A stretch of DNA of 33,417 nt, taken from contig JAUNIS010000024.1 in assembly GCA_030523325.1 (NCBI GenBank), forward strand, positions 1 to 33,417, given 5' to 3'. Of the stretch, positions 31,822 to 33,417 are shown piece after piece (position 1 is the first letter of the stretch; every line of letters starts with the position of its first letter). The notes beneath the pieces were generated by a model. That model was given only the letters and a program-made list of their open reading frames with translations. It was not told the DNA's origin and did not search any database. Origin of the DNA: Phascolarctobacterium sp. (GTDB lineage Bacteria > Bacillota > Negativicutes > Acidaminococcales > Acidaminococcaceae). A program made the position numbers and the translations under genes.

Positions 31822-32901
31822 ATGAACTTAAAAAAATCTTTCGCTTTAGCACTTCTTGCTTCCTGCACTTTGTTGAGTGTAGCTCAAGCGAAAACCGTTG
31901 AAATGCCTAAAAACGCTGTAGGACCTGCAGAAATCGCCGTACTGCTGCCTGGTTTTTCCCAGGATAATGGTTTTATGAATGCTGGTTATCGCGGCTATCA
32001 ACGTATTGCTACGAAAATTACTCCCAATGTTAAATGCGTATCCGACGTATCTGCAACATCTGACCGTAAGGTTTTGACGGACGAATTACGTCTCCTTGCC
32101 CAAGAAGGTCCCAAATTCATTATCGCCCATGGTGGTCAATGCAATGGTCCTGTTAGTGTTATTTCTAAAGAATTCCCCAATATTCAATTCGTTGTAATTC
32201 AAGGCAATGTTAAATCAGAAAACGTTGCTAGCTATAGAGTTAATCAAGTACAATCCGCATATCTCGCAGGTGCGCTCGCTGGTTATATGACAAAAACTGG
32301 TAAAGTTGGTCACATTTCAGGTGCTTGGCCTCAACCTGGCTTAAATGCGCGTGCTGCCTTTTATGACGGCTTGAAATCCGTTCGTCCAGACGCCAAGTTC
32401 TATACACACTTTACCGGTAACCTGGACAGCAACGAAATTAATGCTAAAGCAGCTGAAGGCGAAATCGCTCAGGGTGTTGATGTAATTTATACCATGTTAA
32501 ATGGCGGTCGCTTTGGTGTTAACGATGTCATCGCGAAAACTAAAGGCAAGGTCGTAGAAATTGGCAACGTTATCGACTGGACAAAGGAAAGTAAAATCTT
32601 TATCGGCTCCGCTGTTGCAGATTCTTCTGAAGCTATTTCGGGTGCTGCTATGGACTACAAAAATGGTGCCTTCACACCCAATTCCATTAGCACGATTGGT
32701 TTGGAAGACAAATCCATTGTACGTTTAGCCATGTCCAAGAAGGTTCCTAAAAAAGTAAGAATCGCTATCGAAAAATTAACGGAAGATGTTCTCAGCGGTA
32801 AAGTAACCATCAATACTAAATACGATGGTCTTGAATTTAATCCGACTACAGGTGAATTCGAGAATCAAGCTGCTAAGGAAGCTCGCAAGAATAAAAAATA
32901 A
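31822..32901 (+). CDS. BMP-family ABC transporter substrate-binding protein (Med/BmpA-like)
   Basis: 359 residues. The N-terminus MNLKKSFALALLASCTLLSVAQAKTVE is an export signal: either signal peptidase I cleavage after AQA, or a lipobox LASC with Cys15, the usual lipoprotein form for this family. The mature part has the periplasmic-binding-protein layout of BMP proteins: EIAVLLPGFSQDNGFMNAGY, VRTGK-like YMTKTGKVGHISG, GLNARAAFYDGLKSV, DVIYTMLNGGRFGVNDV and a late DWTKESKIFIGSAVAD segment. Family members bind purine nucleosides or related ligands and feed an ABC importer, but no ATPase or permease gene is adjacent. GGAGGAG lies 6 bases before the chosen ATG; the frame is open 16 codons further without a ribosome site. 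Monocistronic, with its own promoter and terminator. Confidence 0.88.
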   Translation: MNLKKSFALALLASCTLLSVAQAKTVEMPKNAVGPAEIAVLLPGFSQDNGFMNAGYRGYQRIATKITPNVKCVSDVSATSDRKVLTDELRLLAQEGPKFIIAHGGQCNGPVSVISKEFPNIQFVVIQGNVKSENVASYRVNQVQSAYLAGALAGYMTKTGKVGHISGAWPQPGLNARAAFYDGLKSVRPDAKFYTHFTGNLDSNEINAKAAEGEIAQGVDVIYTMLNGGRFGVNDVIAKTKGKVVEIGNVIDWTKESKIFIGSAVADSSEAISGAAMDYKNGAFTPNSISTIGLEDKSIVRLAMSKKVPKKVRIAIEKLTEDVLSGKVTINTKYDGLEFNPTTGEFENQAAKEARKNKK

Positions 32902-32913
32902 TCGCCGCAAACT

Positions 32914-32943
32914 AAAGCCCCGACCTTTTATGGCCAGGGCTTT
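32914..32943 (+). terminator. Terminator after the BMP-family gene
   Basis: AAAGCCC (32914-32920) pairs with GGGCTTT (32937-32943) around a partly paired CGACC/GGCCA centre, followed by a short T run. Confidence 0.7.
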
Positions 32944-32969
32944 TCGCATTCTGGTCAAAAGTTTTAGAA

Positions 32970-33175
32970 TTACGAGGCTTGGTAGGCGATACTGTTTGCG
33001 TACATAAATTCAGGAGCGCAGTCAATTTCTCCATCAAACCAAATAACAACTCCATCTTCGATGCTTGCCATGTTAAAAATAGTTTGATCCTGTAATGGCT
33101 CGAAGGCAGAACACTGATTACCTGTAACAATTTATTTTGATTATCAGCATAGCAAATACCGTTTACAATATACAT
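32970..33175 (-). pseudogene. Broken DUF2442-family gene
   Basis: On the minus strand the start MYIVNGICYADNQNKLL (from 33175) and the end CSAFEPLQDQTIFNMASIED, then GVVIWFDGEIDCAPEFMY (stop at 32970) lie in different frames. The end matches the DUF2442 pattern (FxPLKDxxxF...V..Dxx.xxWxxxxDIxPExLY). The middle of the domain is missing between the two pieces, so a deletion of a few dozen codons with a frameshift is likely. DUF2442 proteins are small and often paired with a toxin-like DUF4160 partner; none is seen here. Confidence 0.6.
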
Positions 33176-33229
33176 AATTATTTTCCACTTATCCTACAAA
33201 TTTATATTGACATTTACAATTTTTGCCGA

Positions 33230-33328
33230 AGCTTTTTGCGAGGAGGCAAAAAGCTGGAGTTTTCCCGAGCTTTTCCAAAAAGCTCGCGCTTTCCTTTGGC
33301 ACTTTCATTTGGCGACAAAGGAAAGTGC
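33230..33328. repeat. Cluster of three consecutive palindromes (REP-like intergenic element)
   Basis: AGCTTTTTGC-GAGGAG-GCAAAAAGCT (33230-33255), CGAGCTTTT-CCA-AAAAGCTCG (33266-33286), and GCGCTTTCCTTTG...CAAAGGAAAGTGC (33286-33298 / 33316-33328, 12 of 13 paired). The TTTTTGC/GCAAAAA core recalls the hairpins between the arg genes. No gene is seen in 33180-33375. Confidence 0.7.
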
Positions 33329-33375
33329 ATGTGGATACGTAGACAAACTAAATTTTTATTTTCGTTCGTTAAAAA

Positions 33376-33408
33376 AGCCTGACCAAAAAGGTCAGGCTAA
33401 TTTTTTTT
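33376..33408 (+). terminator. Strong terminator at the window edge
   Basis: AGCCTGACC (33376-33384), AAAAA loop, GGTCAGGCT (33390-33398), AA, then eight Ts. The upstream A-run lets it act in both directions, so it may end a gene beyond the window on the minus strand. Confidence 0.88.
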
Positions 33409-33417
33409 GAACTCAAG

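Noticed and set aside
32912..33175. An intact 87-residue minus-strand protein
   Set aside because: Its second half is an out-of-frame read of the DUF2442 C-terminus and it runs through the BMP terminator; better explained as a pseudogene.

Overview
The window reads like the chromosome of an anaerobic, low-to-mid-GC member of the Bacillota. The gene types, strong AGGAGG ribosome binding sites and consensus promoters would fit the Negativicutes (Phascolarctobacterium/Acidaminococcus-like). That placement is inference from gene style; there is no rRNA or other marker here. No tRNA, rRNA or CRISPR array was seen.

Layout. 1-1416 (minus): the tail of an unidentified gene that runs off the window, then a split ThrE-type amino-acid exporter (two overlapping genes). 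1417-2531 (plus): a consensus promoter with an inverted-repeat array and no obvious gene, then an orphan polymorphic-toxin tip with its immunity gene, bracketed by two 63-bp direct copies of a hairpin element. 2556-11136 (minus): a complete ornithine/arginine pathway in two units, argC-argJ-argB-argD-argF ending at a terminator, and argG-argH with its own extended -10 promoter. REP-like hairpin plus heptad elements sit between argC/argJ and argJ/argB. 11341-18093: cell-envelope and signalling genes, namely a monofunctional peptidoglycan glycosyltransferase, an acyltransferase-3/SGNH O-acetyltransferase (minus), a secreted Lys-rich protein, and a hybrid sensor kinase with two periplasmic solute-binding modules.

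18182-31548 is an accessory region. It is framed by gene wreckage: a deleted DUF4143 ATPase, a truncated HNH-family fragment, an IS66 accessory-gene stub and an unidentified C-terminal fragment. Its core is a minus-strand cluster: a Sau3AI/MutH-like restriction endonuclease, a C5-cytosine methyltransferase, a large SNF2/RapA-like helicase that begins with a predicted HEPN (Swt1-like) RNase domain, and a giant GHKL ATPase with two ATP-binding modules. In this sequence the GHKL gene is split into three frames by two +1 breaks. I infer one defence locus: a GATC-type restriction-modification pair with an NTP-dependent helicase/GHKL arm and a possible abortive RNase. Related linkages of GHKL ATPases, helicases and R-M genes are known from comparative genomics. 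The HEPN-SNF2 fusion, the double GHKL and the GATC inside the methyltransferase promoter are the parts most worth following up.

31740-33417: a BMP-family solute-binding protein with its own promoter and terminator, a broken DUF2442 gene, a cluster of three palindromes and a strong terminator at the edge.
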